This document shows, piece by piece, positions 42,100 to 51,568 of a DNA stretch of 64,000 nucleotides (its first letter is position 1; every line of letters starts with the position of its first letter). The notes under the pieces were generated by a model, which was not told the origin of the DNA, did not search any database, and was given only the letters and a program-made list of their open reading frames with translations. The stretch covers positions 315,189 through 379,188 of the forward strand of contig CACMJX010000001.1 of NCBI GenBank assembly GCA_902614055.1. The letters run 5' to 3'. The position numbers and the translations under genes were made by a program. Origin of the DNA: an uncultured Pelagibacteraceae bacterium. Its GTDB lineage: Bacteria; Pseudomonadota; Alphaproteobacteria; Pelagibacterales; Pelagibacteraceae.

Positions 42100-42972
42100 A
42101 TGTCAAATAATAAATTAGCAATAATAGGTGGAAGTGGTCTATATGACGTAGAGGAGTTTAAAGATAGAGAATTAATAGATTTAAACACTCCTTGGGGAAA
42201 ACCATCAGATCAGATTTTAAAAACAATTTATAAAAATAAGGAAGTTTATTTTTTACCAAGACATGGTAAGGGACACTTTATTTCACCATCAAACATTAAT
42301 TTTAGAGCAAATATTGACTCATTAAAACAATTGGGTGTAACAGATATTGTCTCTGTATCTGCTGTTGGTTCTTTGAAAGAAAACTTGTCACCCGGTAAAT
42401 TTGTTATTATTGACCAATTTATAGACAGAACATTCGCTAGAAATAAAACTTTCTTTGACGATGAAATAGTTGCTCATGTATCAATGGCACACCCGACCTC
42501 TAAGAGTTTAATGAATGCATGTGAAGATGCAATTAAAAAAGAAGGAATAGATTATCAAAGGGGAGGAACTTATGTAGTAATGGAAGGTCCACAATTTTCA
42601 ACTTTAGCTGAATCAAATCTTTACAGATCATGGAAAGCCGATGTGATAGGAATGACAAATATGCCTGAGGCCAAATTAGCAAGAGAAGCAGAAATTAGAT
42701 ATGCATCTGTCTCAATGGTAACAGATTATGATTGTTGGCATCCAGATCATGAAAATGTTGATGTGCAACAAGTGATAAAAGTATTATTAGATAATGCTTC
42801 TAAAGCAAAAAGTATGATTAAAAATCTTATTGATAATTTTGATACTCATATTGACCCGAATGACCCAGTAAATAATTGCTTAGATGTTGCTATAATTACT
42901 GCTCCAGAAAAAAGATCACAGAAAACGAAAGACAAACTAAAAACAGTAGCTGGAAGAGTTTTAAATAAGTGA
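42100..42972 (+). CDS. mtnP: S-methyl-5'-thioadenosine phosphorylase
   Basis: A 290-residue PNP/MTAP-family enzyme: KLAIIGGSGLYDVEEF, YFLPRHGKGHFISPSNINFRAN, VSVSAVGSLKENLSPGKFVIIDQFIDRT, and YVVMEGPQFSTLAESNLYRSWKADVIGMTNMPEAKLAREAEI. Cleaves MTA with phosphate into adenine and 5-methylthioribose-1-phosphate. It is the first gene of a plus-strand unit with a PhyH-type oxygenase (4-base GTGA overlap), mtnA and a sulfatase. Confidence 0.95.
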   Translation: MSNNKLAIIGGSGLYDVEEFKDRELIDLNTPWGKPSDQILKTIYKNKEVYFLPRHGKGHFISPSNINFRANIDSLKQLGVTDIVSVSAVGSLKENLSPGKFVIIDQFIDRTFARNKTFFDDEIVAHVSMAHPTSKSLMNACEDAIKKEGIDYQRGGTYVVMEGPQFSTLAESNLYRSWKADVIGMTNMPEAKLAREAEIRYASVSMVTDYDCWHPDHENVDVQQVIKVLLDNASKAKSMIKNLIDNFDTHIDPNDPVNNCLDVAIITAPEKRSQKTKDKLKTVAGRVLNK

Positions 42973-43760
42973 CAGTAAAATTATCTGATAAACAAATTTT
43001 AAATTATAAAAATGATGGTGTAATTTTAATTAAAGAAGTTTTTTTACCTTGGATTGAAAAACTTAAAACTGGATTTCACAAAGTATTAAGTAACCCAAGT
43101 TCATATGGAAGAGAAAATATTTCAAAACAACAAAGAGGGAGATTTTTTGAGGACTATTGTAACTGGAGAAGAATTGAAGAATTTAAAGATTTTATTTTTA
43201 ATTCACCAGCAGCGGAAATTGTTGCTCAATCAACTCAATCTAATCAAATTCAGGTATTTCACGAACACATTTTCTTGAAGGAACCTGGGACAAAAAAGGA
43301 AACTCCATGGCATCAAGATCTTCCATACTATTGTGTAGATGGAAATGATACAGGAAGTTTCTGGATACCATTAGATAATGTATCAAAAGATAACTGCCTA
43401 AAAGTTTTGAAAGGATCCCATAAGTTACCAATGTTAGTAAAGCCTACCAAATGGTCAAATGAAACTTTTTGGTATAAAAATAACAAGAATTTTATGGATA
43501 TGCCAAATATAGATAAAAATAATATTTTTAGTGCAGAGATGAATATGGGAGATGCAATATTATTTAATTTTAAAGTTTTACATTCATCTTCAGGAAATAA
43601 TGACAAAAAAAGTCGTAAAGCATTCTCTGCAAGATTTATTGGAGACGATGTAAGATACATTGATAGAAAAGGAGAAACTTCCCCACCTTTTGAAAGAATA
43701 AATTTAAATTCAGGAGATAAAATGAGAAAGGATTGGTTTCCTGTGGTTTGGAGTAATTAA
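42969..43760 (+). CDS. Phytanoyl-CoA dioxygenase (PhyH) family Fe(II)/2OG oxygenase
   Basis: A 263-residue non-heme iron oxygenase. The first two iron ligands are in TPWHQDLPYY (HxD) and the third His with the 2OG-binding Arg region in FNFKVLHSSSGNNDKKSRKAFSARFIG. GTG start overlaps the mtnP stop, and mtnA follows with no gap, so it is locked inside the MTA salvage operon. PhyH members hydroxylate acyl-CoAs, ectoine, small alcohols and phosphonates (PhnY). The substrate is unknown; its insertion between mtnP and mtnA suggests a sulfur- or phosphonate-related small metabolite. Confidence 0.85.
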   Translation: MTVKLSDKQILNYKNDGVILIKEVFLPWIEKLKTGFHKVLSNPSSYGRENISKQQRGRFFEDYCNWRRIEEFKDFIFNSPAAEIVAQSTQSNQIQVFHEHIFLKEPGTKKETPWHQDLPYYCVDGNDTGSFWIPLDNVSKDNCLKVLKGSHKLPMLVKPTKWSNETFWYKNNKNFMDMPNIDKNNIFSAEMNMGDAILFNFKVLHSSSGNNDKKSRKAFSARFIGDDVRYIDRKGETSPPFERINLNSGDKMRKDWFPVVWSN

Positions 43761-44834
43761 ATGAGAATAAAGGGCAAAAAATATAGAACAATTTGGTATG
43801 AAAATAATGTAGTAAAAATAATTGATCAAACCAGACTTCCACATCAGTTTGTTGTTAAAGATTTGAAGACAATAAGAGATGCAGTAAAAGCTATAAAAAC
43901 TATGGAGGTAAGAGGAGCACCTCTTATTGGTGGAACTGCTGCTTACGGTATAGTATTGGCAATACAAGAAAATAAAAATTTAGATTTCATTAAAAAAAGT
44001 TCAGAAGAATTAGTTAATTCAAGACCTACAGCCATAAATTTACAATGGGCAGTTCATAGAATGAATAATAAATTATCATTTGTGAAGTCTGATGAATTAT
44101 TAGATGTGGCATTAGAAGAAGCAAAATCAATATGTGATGAGGATGTAAAATTTTGTGAGAATATAGGATTTAATGGACTTAAAATTATCGAAGAAATTCA
44201 TAATAAAAACAATAAAACTGTTAATATCTTAACTCACTGTAATGCAGGTTGGTTAGCAACTATAGATTGGGGGACAGCTACCTCACCAATTTATCATGCA
44301 CATAAAAAAGGAATTCCCATCCATGTTTGGGTTGACGAAACAAGACCAAGAAACCAAGGTGCAAACTTAACTTCATATGAATTAAATGAAGAAAATATTC
44401 CTAATACTATAATTGCAGATAATACAGGTGGAATATTAATGCAACGAGGAGAGGTTGATATGTGTATTGTTGGAACGGATAGAACTTTATCAACTGGAGA
44501 TGTGTGTAATAAAATAGGAACTTATTTAAAAGCATTGGCTGCTTATGACAATAATGTTCCTTTCTATGTAGCCTTACCAAGTTCTACAATAGATTGGGAT
44601 ATCAAAGATTACAAAGATATTCCTATTGAGGAAAGAAATTCTGAAGAACTATCTTATATTGAAGGAAAAGATGAAAAAAATAATATTAAAAGAGTTTTGA
44701 TTTATCCTAAATCAAGTAAAGCAATGAACCTTGCATTTGATATAACACCTGCAAAATATGTAACAGGTTTAATTACTGAAATAGGTATATGCGAGGCATC
44801 TACCGTTGGACTAAAGCAAATGTTTAAAAGATAA
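43761..44834 (+). CDS. mtnA: S-methyl-5-thioribose-1-phosphate isomerase
   Basis: A 357-residue eIF2B-like isomerase. YRTIWYENNVVKIIDQTRLPHQF, TMEVRGAPLIGGTAAYGIVLA, ILTHCNAGWLATIDWGTATSPIY (catalytic Cys), HVWVDETRPRNQGA and VGTDRTLSTGDVCNKIGTYLKALAA (catalytic Asp) are present. Converts methylthioribose-1-phosphate to methylthioribulose-1-phosphate. The next enzymes of the classical methionine salvage route (MtnB, C, D) were not seen in the window. Starts directly after the PhyH stop and overlaps the sulfatase start by 1 base. Confidence 0.95.
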   Translation: MRIKGKKYRTIWYENNVVKIIDQTRLPHQFVVKDLKTIRDAVKAIKTMEVRGAPLIGGTAAYGIVLAIQENKNLDFIKKSSEELVNSRPTAINLQWAVHRMNNKLSFVKSDELLDVALEEAKSICDEDVKFCENIGFNGLKIIEEIHNKNNKTVNILTHCNAGWLATIDWGTATSPIYHAHKKGIPIHVWVDETRPRNQGANLTSYELNEENIPNTIIADNTGGILMQRGEVDMCIVGTDRTLSTGDVCNKIGTYLKALAAYDNNVPFYVALPSSTIDWDIKDYKDIPIEERNSEELSYIEGKDEKNNIKRVLIYPKSSKAMNLAFDITPAKYVTGLITEIGICEASTVGLKQMFKR

Positions 44835-46417
44835 TGAATAAAGTTAAAAATATATTATTTATAATGGCTGATCAGCTAAGGTTCGATTATCTTTCTTGTT
44901 ATGGCCATCCTCATCTTAAAACACCTCATATAGATGCTTTAGCAAAAAAAGGAGTTTTGTTTGAGTCAGCTTATGTCCAAGCTCCTGTTTGCGGCCCATC
45001 AAGAGCATCGTATTACACTGGGAGAACGGTATTTAGTCATGGCTCAACGTGGAATCAAATACCTTTACCAATTGGGGAATTAACAATTGGAGATTATTTA
45101 AGACAATCTGGGATAAGAACTGGTGTTGTTGGTAAAACTCATATGAGACCAGATTTAGATGGAATGAATAGACTTGGAATTTCAAAAGATACAGAAATAG
45201 GTTTAACAATAAGCGAGCCTGGTTTTGAACCCTATGAAAGAGATGATGGGCTTCACCCAAATAACCATATTAAAAATTCAAACAAAAAATTATCCTACAA
45301 TGAGTGGTTAAATCAACTTGGATATGATGGTCAAAACCCTTGGGATAGTTGGGCAAATTCATCAGAAGATGAAAATGGAAATATTTTAAGTGGATGGAGA
45401 TTAAGAAATTCTAATAAACCTGCGAGAGTTAAACAGGAGCACTCAGAAACTGCTTTCATGACTAATCGATCTATGGAGTTTATTCAAGAAAGTGGAGAAA
45501 GGCCTTGGTTTCTGCATTTATCATTTATAAAACCTCATTGGCCATATATTGCACCTGCACCTTACCATAACATGTATTCAGCAAACCAATTTTACCCAGT
45601 TCATCGAAGTAATGCTGAAAAAGAAATAGATCATCCAGTGTACAAAGCTTTCATGGAAAATAATATTTCAAAGACTTTTTCAAGAGAAGAAGTTAGAAAC
45701 ACTGTTCTTTCAGGATATATGGGGTTAATAAAACAAATTGATGATAATCTTGGTAGGTTATTTAAATTTTTAGAAGATAAAAATTACATGAAAAATACAA
45801 TGATAGTCTTTACATCAGACCATGGTGATTATCAGGGTGACCATTGGCTAGGAGAAAAAGAACTATTTCACGAACAAATTGTTAAAGTTCCGATGATAAT
45901 TTATGATCCTAGTAATTTATCAGATAATAATAGAGGAATTAGAGAAAAAAGGTTTGTAGAGGCTATAGATTTACTGCCAACCTTTTTGGACTCTGTAGAT
46001 AGCGATGTAAGTAAACATCGCCTTGAAGGACAATCTTTGTTACCAATTATTAGAGGAAATGAAGTCTCTAATTGGAAAGAGAGTGTATTTAGTGAAATCG
46101 ATTACTCATTTAACGAAGCAAGAAAAATTCTTAATGTTGGAGCATCAGATGCAAGAGCTTATATGATTAGAAATAATAGATGGAAGTATATTTATTATAA
46201 AGGTTTTCCACCTCAATTATTTGATTTAAAAAATGATCCAGATGAATTCAATGATCTAGGGCTATCCTCAGAACACAAAAAAATTGTTGATGAAATGAAG
46301 GATATATTGCTTAAAAGAATTACAAATAGAAAAAATAGGGTTGCAGCAACAGATGAATTTGTTTTAAAAGAGAGAGATTATACAAAAGATGATGGAATTA
46401 TGATAGGAGTTTGGTAA
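44834..46417 (+). CDS. Sulfatase / phosphonate monoester hydrolase family protein
   Basis: A 527-residue alkaline phosphatase superfamily hydrolase. NILFIMADQLRFDYLSCYG gives the first metal ligands, and APVCGPSRASYYTGR carries the CxPSR motif in which Cys becomes formylglycine; VVGKTHMRPD and the C-terminal metal block FTSDHGDYQGDHWLGEKELFHEQIVKVPMIIYDP follow. It hydrolyses a sulfate ester or phosphonate/phosphate monoester. No signal peptide was seen, suggesting a cytoplasmic substrate. Coupled to mtnA by TAATG overlap. Maturation needs an FGE or anSME not seen in the window. Confidence 0.87.
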   Translation: MNKVKNILFIMADQLRFDYLSCYGHPHLKTPHIDALAKKGVLFESAYVQAPVCGPSRASYYTGRTVFSHGSTWNQIPLPIGELTIGDYLRQSGIRTGVVGKTHMRPDLDGMNRLGISKDTEIGLTISEPGFEPYERDDGLHPNNHIKNSNKKLSYNEWLNQLGYDGQNPWDSWANSSEDENGNILSGWRLRNSNKPARVKQEHSETAFMTNRSMEFIQESGERPWFLHLSFIKPHWPYIAPAPYHNMYSANQFYPVHRSNAEKEIDHPVYKAFMENNISKTFSREEVRNTVLSGYMGLIKQIDDNLGRLFKFLEDKNYMKNTMIVFTSDHGDYQGDHWLGEKELFHEQIVKVPMIIYDPSNLSDNNRGIREKRFVEAIDLLPTFLDSVDSDVSKHRLEGQSLLPIIRGNEVSNWKESVFSEIDYSFNEARKILNVGASDARAYMIRNNRWKYIYYKGFPPQLFDLKNDPDEFNDLGLSSEHKKIVDEMKDILLKRITNRKNRVAATDEFVLKERDYTKDDGIMIGVW

Positions 46418-46755
46418 TGAACCCTTTAATATTATCTTTAATTTGCTTAGTTTCAGTGGGAATTTCTGCAAATTTAATAAAATTAATTCGTGGAAATAGA
46501 ATTTTACTAATTATTTCTTTATTACCTTGTATTTATATATTTATCTTTGGTTTGTATGCAACTTTAGGCCCAATGGATTTATATAAAGATGGTACAGACA
46601 ATTTTTATGCTCAAAATCCAGGTAAAGAATTACCAATAGTGTTTGTATTATTAAAATTCTATCAATATATTTTAATGATTGTAGGTGCAGTTTTTGGTTT
46701 TATTTATTTTAATTATATAAAAAAAATAAAAGATACTAGTGAGCCATTAGACTAG
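46417..46755 (+). CDS. Three-TM membrane protein of unknown function
   Basis: A 112-residue membrane protein starting at ATG 46417, whose A overlaps the sulfatase TAA; the track uses an in-frame TTG 6 bases earlier. Hydrophobic helices lie at residues about 3-22, 30-50 and 80-100, with an extracytoplasmic loop containing ATLGPMDLYKDGTDNFYAQN. Family not recognised. It converges with dctM, overlapping it by 20 bases. Confidence 0.65.
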   Translation: MNPLILSLICLVSVGISANLIKLIRGNRILLIISLLPCIYIFIFGLYATLGPMDLYKDGTDNFYAQNPGKELPIVFVLLKFYQYILMIVGAVFGFIYFNYIKKIKDTSEPLD

Positions 46756-48046
46756 GCAAATATAAACAAATTGCAGGAAAAGCAATAATTAAAGCGAGCC
46801 TAAATACGTCAGTCATCAAGAATGGAAGAGTCCCAAACCATATAGTTTGTAAAGGTGTTTTTTGCATTACACCTTTAATAACGAATAAATTCATTCCAAC
46901 AGGAGGTGAAATTAATCCAAACTCAACAACTATCACTGCAAATATACCAAACCAAACAGGGTCAATTCCAGCATCAATAATCACTGGATAAAATACTGGA
47001 ATAGTTAAAAATAACATTGCTAAAGAGTCCATTACAGTACCAAGAACTAAATAAATTGCACAAATTACTAAAATTATTCCTAATGGAGTAAGCTCAAGAT
47101 AATTTATAAAATCAACAACCGCAAAAGGTAACTGTGTGACAGTTATAAGATAATTAAATATACTTGCACCAATAACAATTAAATATAATGAACCAACAGT
47201 TTTTATAGTCGTCCATAAAGCATCTTTCAATAAACTTAATTTTAATTGACCTCTAAAAAAAATAAAAATTAAAACTAATATCACACCTACTGCAGCACTT
47301 TCTGTTGCTGTAAAAAAACCTAAATAAAGTCCACCCATCATGATTACAAATATTAAAAAAATTGGAAAAACTTTTGATAATGCAGAAATTCGTTCCTTCA
47401 AGGGCATCTTTATTCCATAACCACCCTGTGAGGGATAAATTAAAAGATAAATCCTAATAGCAATCATATACAGTACCACTGCTATTATCCCAGGTATCAG
47501 TGCAGCAAAAAATAATTCTTGAACAGACTGTTCAGTTAAATAAGCATATATTACTAATATAACACTCGGAGGAATTATAATTCCAAGCGTTCCACCAGAT
47601 GCAATAGATCCGCTTATTAGGGCATCACTGTAACCATGTCTTCTCATTTCAGGGCCTGCCATTTGAGACATTGTTGCAGCTGTGGCAATTGAAGATCCAC
47701 AAATCATTCCAAATCCAGCGCATGCTCCAACAGTAGACATCGCTAAACCACCTTTGTAATGACCTACTATTGCATAAGCTGCATCATATAAATTTCTTGA
47801 TAAATTTGAACTGTTGGCAAGATTTCCCATTAGAACAAACAAAGGCAAAACTGATAATGTATATTTTGAGACAGCATCAAAAGGAGCAGTTCCCAAAACA
47901 AATATTGCAGGGTCAAATCCTGAAATCATTGCAAAGCCGATAAAACCAACAACCAACATTGCAATTCCTATTGGTACATTTAATACCATCAAAATTAATA
48001 CAGCGGCAAAAGACAATCCACCATTAATTACAGCTTCTAATCCCAT
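46736..48046 (-). CDS. dctM: TRAP transporter large membrane subunit
   Basis: A 436-residue DctM-type permease with about 12 TM segments. The family blocks LAGPEMRRHGYSDALISGSIASGGTLGIIIPPSVILVIYA and GLISPPVGMNLFVIKGVM are clear. It imports a carboxylate by Na+ symport with DctQ (1-base overlap upstream) and a periplasmic DctP, whose gene is on the plus strand 1.5 kb away. Substrate unknown; neighbours suggest an aromatic acid. Confidence 0.93.
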   Translation of the reverse strand: MGLEAVINGGLSFAAVLILMVLNVPIGIAMLVVGFIGFAMISGFDPAIFVLGTAPFDAVSKYTLSVLPLFVLMGNLANSSNLSRNLYDAAYAIVGHYKGGLAMSTVGACAGFGMICGSSIATAATMSQMAGPEMRRHGYSDALISGSIASGGTLGIIIPPSVILVIYAYLTEQSVQELFFAALIPGIIAVVLYMIAIRIYLLIYPSQGGYGIKMPLKERISALSKVFPIFLIFVIMMGGLYLGFFTATESAAVGVILVLIFIFFRGQLKLSLLKDALWTTIKTVGSLYLIVIGASIFNYLITVTQLPFAVVDFINYLELTPLGIILVICAIYLVLGTVMDSLAMLFLTIPVFYPVIIDAGIDPVWFGIFAVIVVEFGLISPPVGMNLFVIKGVMQKTPLQTIWFGTLPFLMTDVFRLALIIAFPAICLYLPSLMAH

Positions 48047-48537
48047 TATAAATTCTCAGCTTTTGAATTACTTTTAAAAATAGTTTTAATAAACCATATG
48101 ATGATAGCAAAAACACTTAACCACATACCAATAGAGCATATGAAATAAAAAGGATAAAAATAAAGTTCTAGATCAATCGTTACTCTTTGATTATTCATAA
48201 ATTTGTATGATGTCAAAGTAGTAGAATATGCCATTAAGGACATAATCGATATCATTAAAACAAATTTTAAAATTACCAAATAAGTTTTAAATATACCCAA
48301 ATTTAAATTATTTATAAAATCTGCTGAAACATTAGCATTTAAATAAAATGCTCTTGGCATTGCGAGGAACGCTACTAATGCCATTCCTATTTCAACTAAC
48401 TCTATTGTACCTGTAACTGGTGAATTTAAAAATCGTCTTCCAAAAACGTCACAAAAAGTTAATACAGCTAATAAAAACAAAACAATGCCCGAAGCTATCG
48501 CTGAATAATCAAAAACTTTACTGACTTTAGAAATCAT
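48046..48537 (-). CDS. dctQ: TRAP transporter small membrane subunit
   Basis: A 163-residue protein with four TM segments. FCDVFGRRFLNSPVTGTIELVEIGMALVAFLAMPRAF matches the DctQ core (VF.R.....P..G..E....L......A). Pairs with DctM directly downstream. Divergent from the fumarylacetoacetate hydrolase-family gene with a 67-base gap. Confidence 0.9.
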   Translation of the reverse strand: MISKVSKVFDYSAIASGIVLFLLAVLTFCDVFGRRFLNSPVTGTIELVEIGMALVAFLAMPRAFYLNANVSADFINNLNLGIFKTYLVILKFVLMISIMSLMAYSTTLTSYKFMNNQRVTIDLELYFYPFYFICSIGMWLSVFAIIIWFIKTIFKSNSKAENL

Positions 48538-48604
48538 AAAAATGTTGCTTCAAATTATTTAAACATTAACATATAAGTAGTTTCAAAAATACAAAGTATT
48601 AATC

Positions 48605-49456
48605 ATGAAGTTTATTTCTTTTAAACACAACAAACAAAATAAGTTTGGTATTATAAATAATAATAAAATTACAGATCTAACTGGAAAAGTATCTAATTCA
48701 AATACACTTAAAGATTTAATTCAAAACCAAGGAATTGAAGATGCGAAATCTTATGCAACAAATAATCCAGGTAATATAAATGACTCAGATATTGAATATT
48801 TGCCATTAATTCCAAATCCTGGAAAAATTATTTGTGTAGGTTTAAATTATAGTGAACATGTTAAAGAAACTAACAGAACAGTCGAAGAGAACCCAGTAAT
48901 TTTTCATCGATTTCCAGAAAGTCAAACTGCACACTTACAACCAATTCAAAGACCTCTGGTTTCACAAAGTTTAGATTTTGAGGGTGAGATGGCAGTAATT
49001 ATGGGTGAAGGTGGCAAACACATAAAACCTGAAGATGCTTTAAAGCATATAATTGGTTATTCATGTTATAATGAAAGTACTGTAAGAGAATGGCAGAGAC
49101 ATACAAGACAATTTGGGATGGGTAAAAACTTTGAAAAAACAGGGAGTTTTGGTCCACACATGGTTTTAGCTGAAGACATTAATAATTATAAAAATTTAAC
49201 AATTGAAACTAGATTAAATGGCGAAGTCATGCAAAACGCAAAATTAAGTCAACTTATTTTCGATATTCCAATCTTAATCTCGTATGTTTCTAAAGCTATG
49301 GCTTGGAGAGCAGGTGATGTACTAGTCACTGGTACGCCTGGGGGTGTAGGGTTTAAAAGAAACCCTCCAGTATTTATGAAGCCGGGAGATAATGTTGAAA
49401 TAGAAATCACAGAAATTGGCACTTTATCTAATACAATTAAGGATGAAATAATCTAA
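48605..49456 (+). CDS. Fumarylacetoacetate hydrolase family protein
   Basis: A 283-residue FAH-fold hydrolase: KIICVGLNYSEHVKETNR, FHRFPESQTAHLQPIQRP, DFEGEMAVIMGEGGKHI (Glu metal ligands), FGMGKNFEKTGSFGPHMV and VLVTGTPGGVGFKRNPPVFMKPGDNVEIEI. Members hydrolyse or hydrate acylpyruvates, oxaloacetate or meta-cleavage products such as 2-oxo-4-pentenoate. The ring-cleavage and hydroxylase genes nearby favour a role late in an aromatic meta-cleavage route. Confidence 0.88.
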   Translation: MKFISFKHNKQNKFGIINNNKITDLTGKVSNSNTLKDLIQNQGIEDAKSYATNNPGNINDSDIEYLPLIPNPGKIICVGLNYSEHVKETNRTVEENPVIFHRFPESQTAHLQPIQRPLVSQSLDFEGEMAVIMGEGGKHIKPEDALKHIIGYSCYNESTVREWQRHTRQFGMGKNFEKTGSFGPHMVLAEDINNYKNLTIETRLNGEVMQNAKLSQLIFDIPILISYVSKAMAWRAGDVLVTGTPGGVGFKRNPPVFMKPGDNVEIEITEIGTLSNTIKDEII

Positions 49457-49506
49457 TTTTCAAGTTAAACTTTCTTATAATTATTTAATAATAAGAGGGG
49501 ATTAAC

Positions 49507-50520
49507 ATGAAAAAAAAAATAATTGGTTTTGTTATAGGAATTTTTTCCTTAAGCATTATTAGCACAGCATCAGCTACAGAATTAAAGTTAGCAACTTTTG
49601 AACCACCAAAAGCATTTATAGCAAGTAAGATTTTAGCTGCTTGGGCAGATAAAGTTAACAAATGTTCAAATGGTGCTTTAAACGTTAAAATGTATGCAGG
49701 AGGAGTATTAGGAAGTCCTCCAAAACAATACGATATAGTAACTTCAGGAGTTGCAGATATATCTTGGACAGTTCTTGGATATATTGGTGGACAATTTCCT
49801 TTAAGTTCAGTTGTAGAACTTCCATTCCTGACCAAAACATCAAAAGCTGGATCTAGAGCTTTAAATACTCTTTTTGAAGAAGGTTACCTAGATAAAGAAA
49901 TGGCAGGAATTAAACTGATAGGACTTCATTCGAACCCTGGATACCAAATCCATATGAAGGATACTAAAGTAGTTAAACCTGCAGACTTTAAAGGTAAAAA
50001 AATGAGAGTTCCAAGCAAAATAGCTGGAACTATTCTTAAAACTTTAGGAGCAACTGGGGTAAAAGTACCAGCACCAGGAACTTCAGAAGCATTAAATAAA
50101 GGTGTTATAGATGGCACACCTTTCCCATACACAGCAATTGGTTCATTTAGATTATTTGATGTTACTAAATATCATACAGAAGTTAACATCACTAATGCGA
50201 CATTTGGATTAATAATGAATGAAGGGAAATATAACGGTCTATCTTCAGCGGCAAAAGGATGTGTTGATAAACATTCTGGTCAATGGTTTGGCGACTGGGC
50301 ATCCAATTTAATCGATACCCAGAATGCTAAGATGAGAGTTCAAGTAGAAAATACTCCAGGACACGAGATAACTGTTGCATCAGACTCAGTGTTAGCTGAA
50401 TATAAAAAAATATTGGCTCCAATCGAATCTGACTGGTTAGCAGAAATGAAAGGCAAAGGCCTTGATGGAGATGCTGTATTAAAAAGAGCAAGAGAAGTAA
50501 TTTCTAAAATAGACGGTTAA
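49507..50520 (+). CDS. dctP: TRAP transporter periplasmic binding protein
   Basis: A 337-residue DctP-family protein. The signal peptide (IIGFVIGIFSLSIISTASAT) is followed by ELKLATFEPPKAFIASKILAAWADKV, MYAGGVLGSPPKQYDIVTSGVADIS and the ligand-carboxylate Arg region KMRVPSKIAGTILKTLGA. An AGAGGGG site precedes the ATG. It hands substrate to DctQM encoded on the opposite strand upstream. Followed by a strong terminator, so it ends the FAH-dctP transcript. Confidence 0.92.
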   Translation: MKKKIIGFVIGIFSLSIISTASATELKLATFEPPKAFIASKILAAWADKVNKCSNGALNVKMYAGGVLGSPPKQYDIVTSGVADISWTVLGYIGGQFPLSSVVELPFLTKTSKAGSRALNTLFEEGYLDKEMAGIKLIGLHSNPGYQIHMKDTKVVKPADFKGKKMRVPSKIAGTILKTLGATGVKVPAPGTSEALNKGVIDGTPFPYTAIGSFRLFDVTKYHTEVNITNATFGLIMNEGKYNGLSSAAKGCVDKHSGQWFGDWASNLIDTQNAKMRVQVENTPGHEITVASDSVLAEYKKILAPIESDWLAEMKGKGLDGDAVLKRAREVISKIDG

Positions 50521-50531
50521 TAGTTAAATTC

Positions 50532-50560
50532 GAGCCCGCTAATTTCATAGCGGGCTCTTT
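50532..50560 (+). terminator. Intrinsic terminator after dctP
   Basis: GAGCCCGCTA / TAGCGGGCTC, a perfect 10-pair GC-rich stem with a 6-base loop and a short T tail (TTT), 11 bases after the dctP stop. Confidence 0.85.
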
Positions 50561-50582
50561 CAAAATTAAGTATAATAATAAA

Positions 50583-51560
50583 ATGGCAGTAAAAGCTTTA
50601 AGTTATATTGGAGTTAATTCAGACAAATTTGAGGATTGGTCAATTTATTCTCAAAAATATCTTGGTATGCAACAAATAGATCGAGGAAAAGAAATTCTAT
50701 CTTTTAGGATGGATGACCAAAAACAAAGGTTAACAATAACTGGTGATAAAGGAGATGGATTAGGATTTTTAGGATGGGAGGTTGATACAAAGGAAGATCT
50801 TCAAAATTTTGCAAATAAATTAGAAAAAAATAAAATAGAAGTAAATCATGGAAAGACTTCTTTTGCCGACAAACGTTTTGTTGAAGATTTAATATATTTT
50901 AACGATCCACAAGGAAATCGTATTGAACTCGTGTATAAGCCAATGTTGGATACAGATCCTTTTAAACCAGGCAGGCCAATTTCAGGATTTAAGACTGGGG
51001 CACTAGGGATGGGACATGCAGTTGTGCATGTTAAAAATATTGATGATTTAATTCCATTTTACAGAGATGTAATGGGATTCAAGATAAGTGATTATAGTCA
51101 TACTCCAATATCTTTATGTTTTTTTCATGTTAATGGCAGACATCATAGTTTAGCTTTATTCGGCTCAGGTGGAACTGGTTTCCATCATTTTATGGTTGAA
51201 TACAATAACTTAGACGACGTAGGTCAAGGTTATGACTTGTTACAATACAAGGATAATGCAATTGCTTATACAATGGGACGGCATACCAATGATTATATGA
51301 CATCATTTTATTCAATTACACCCTCAGGATTTTTTATTGAAAATGGATGGGGTGGGAGGATTATTAATCCAGACACATGGCAGCCAATTGAAACATTTGA
51401 GGGGCCTAGTTTTTGGGGGCATGAGAGACTTTATCTACCAGATGATGAGAGAATGAAATTTAGAAACAAAAGACTCGAAACTGCTTCTCAAGGAAAACAA
51501 GCTCCATTGTTAATTGATTGTCCTTGGTTATATTCAAATTTAAAAAAAAATAATTTTTAA
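50583..51560 (+). CDS. Extradiol ring-cleavage dioxygenase-like VOC protein
   Basis: A 325-residue two-domain vicinal oxygen chelate protein of the BphC type. Domain 1 (residues 1-135) starts VKALSYIGVNSDKFEDWSIYSQKYLGMQ; domain 2 has the metal ligands in LGMGHAVVHVKNIDDLIPFYRDVMGF (His), GFHHFMVEYNNLDDVGQGYDL (His) and the FFIENGWGGRII end (Glu). Typical members open catechol-type rings next to the hydroxyls using Fe(II) and O2. Followed after 8 bases by an FAD hydroxylase, the usual preceding step. The actual catechol is unknown. Confidence 0.88.
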   Translation: MAVKALSYIGVNSDKFEDWSIYSQKYLGMQQIDRGKEILSFRMDDQKQRLTITGDKGDGLGFLGWEVDTKEDLQNFANKLEKNKIEVNHGKTSFADKRFVEDLIYFNDPQGNRIELVYKPMLDTDPFKPGRPISGFKTGALGMGHAVVHVKNIDDLIPFYRDVMGFKISDYSHTPISLCFFHVNGRHHSLALFGSGGTGFHHFMVEYNNLDDVGQGYDLLQYKDNAIAYTMGRHTNDYMTSFYSITPSGFFIENGWGGRIINPDTWQPIETFEGPSFWGHERLYLPDDERMKFRNKRLETASQGKQAPLLIDCPWLYSNLKKNNF

Positions 51561-51568
51561 AAATATCA

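Noticed and set aside
43240-43967. Overlapping minus-strand ORFs across the PhyH and mtnA genes
   Set aside because: Low-complexity Ser/Phe/Tyr-rich translations, antisense to two well-supported enzymes.
46411-46416. TTG start of the small membrane protein after the sulfatase
   Set aside because: An ATG two codons later overlaps the sulfatase stop as TAATG, the coupling pattern used by neighbours.
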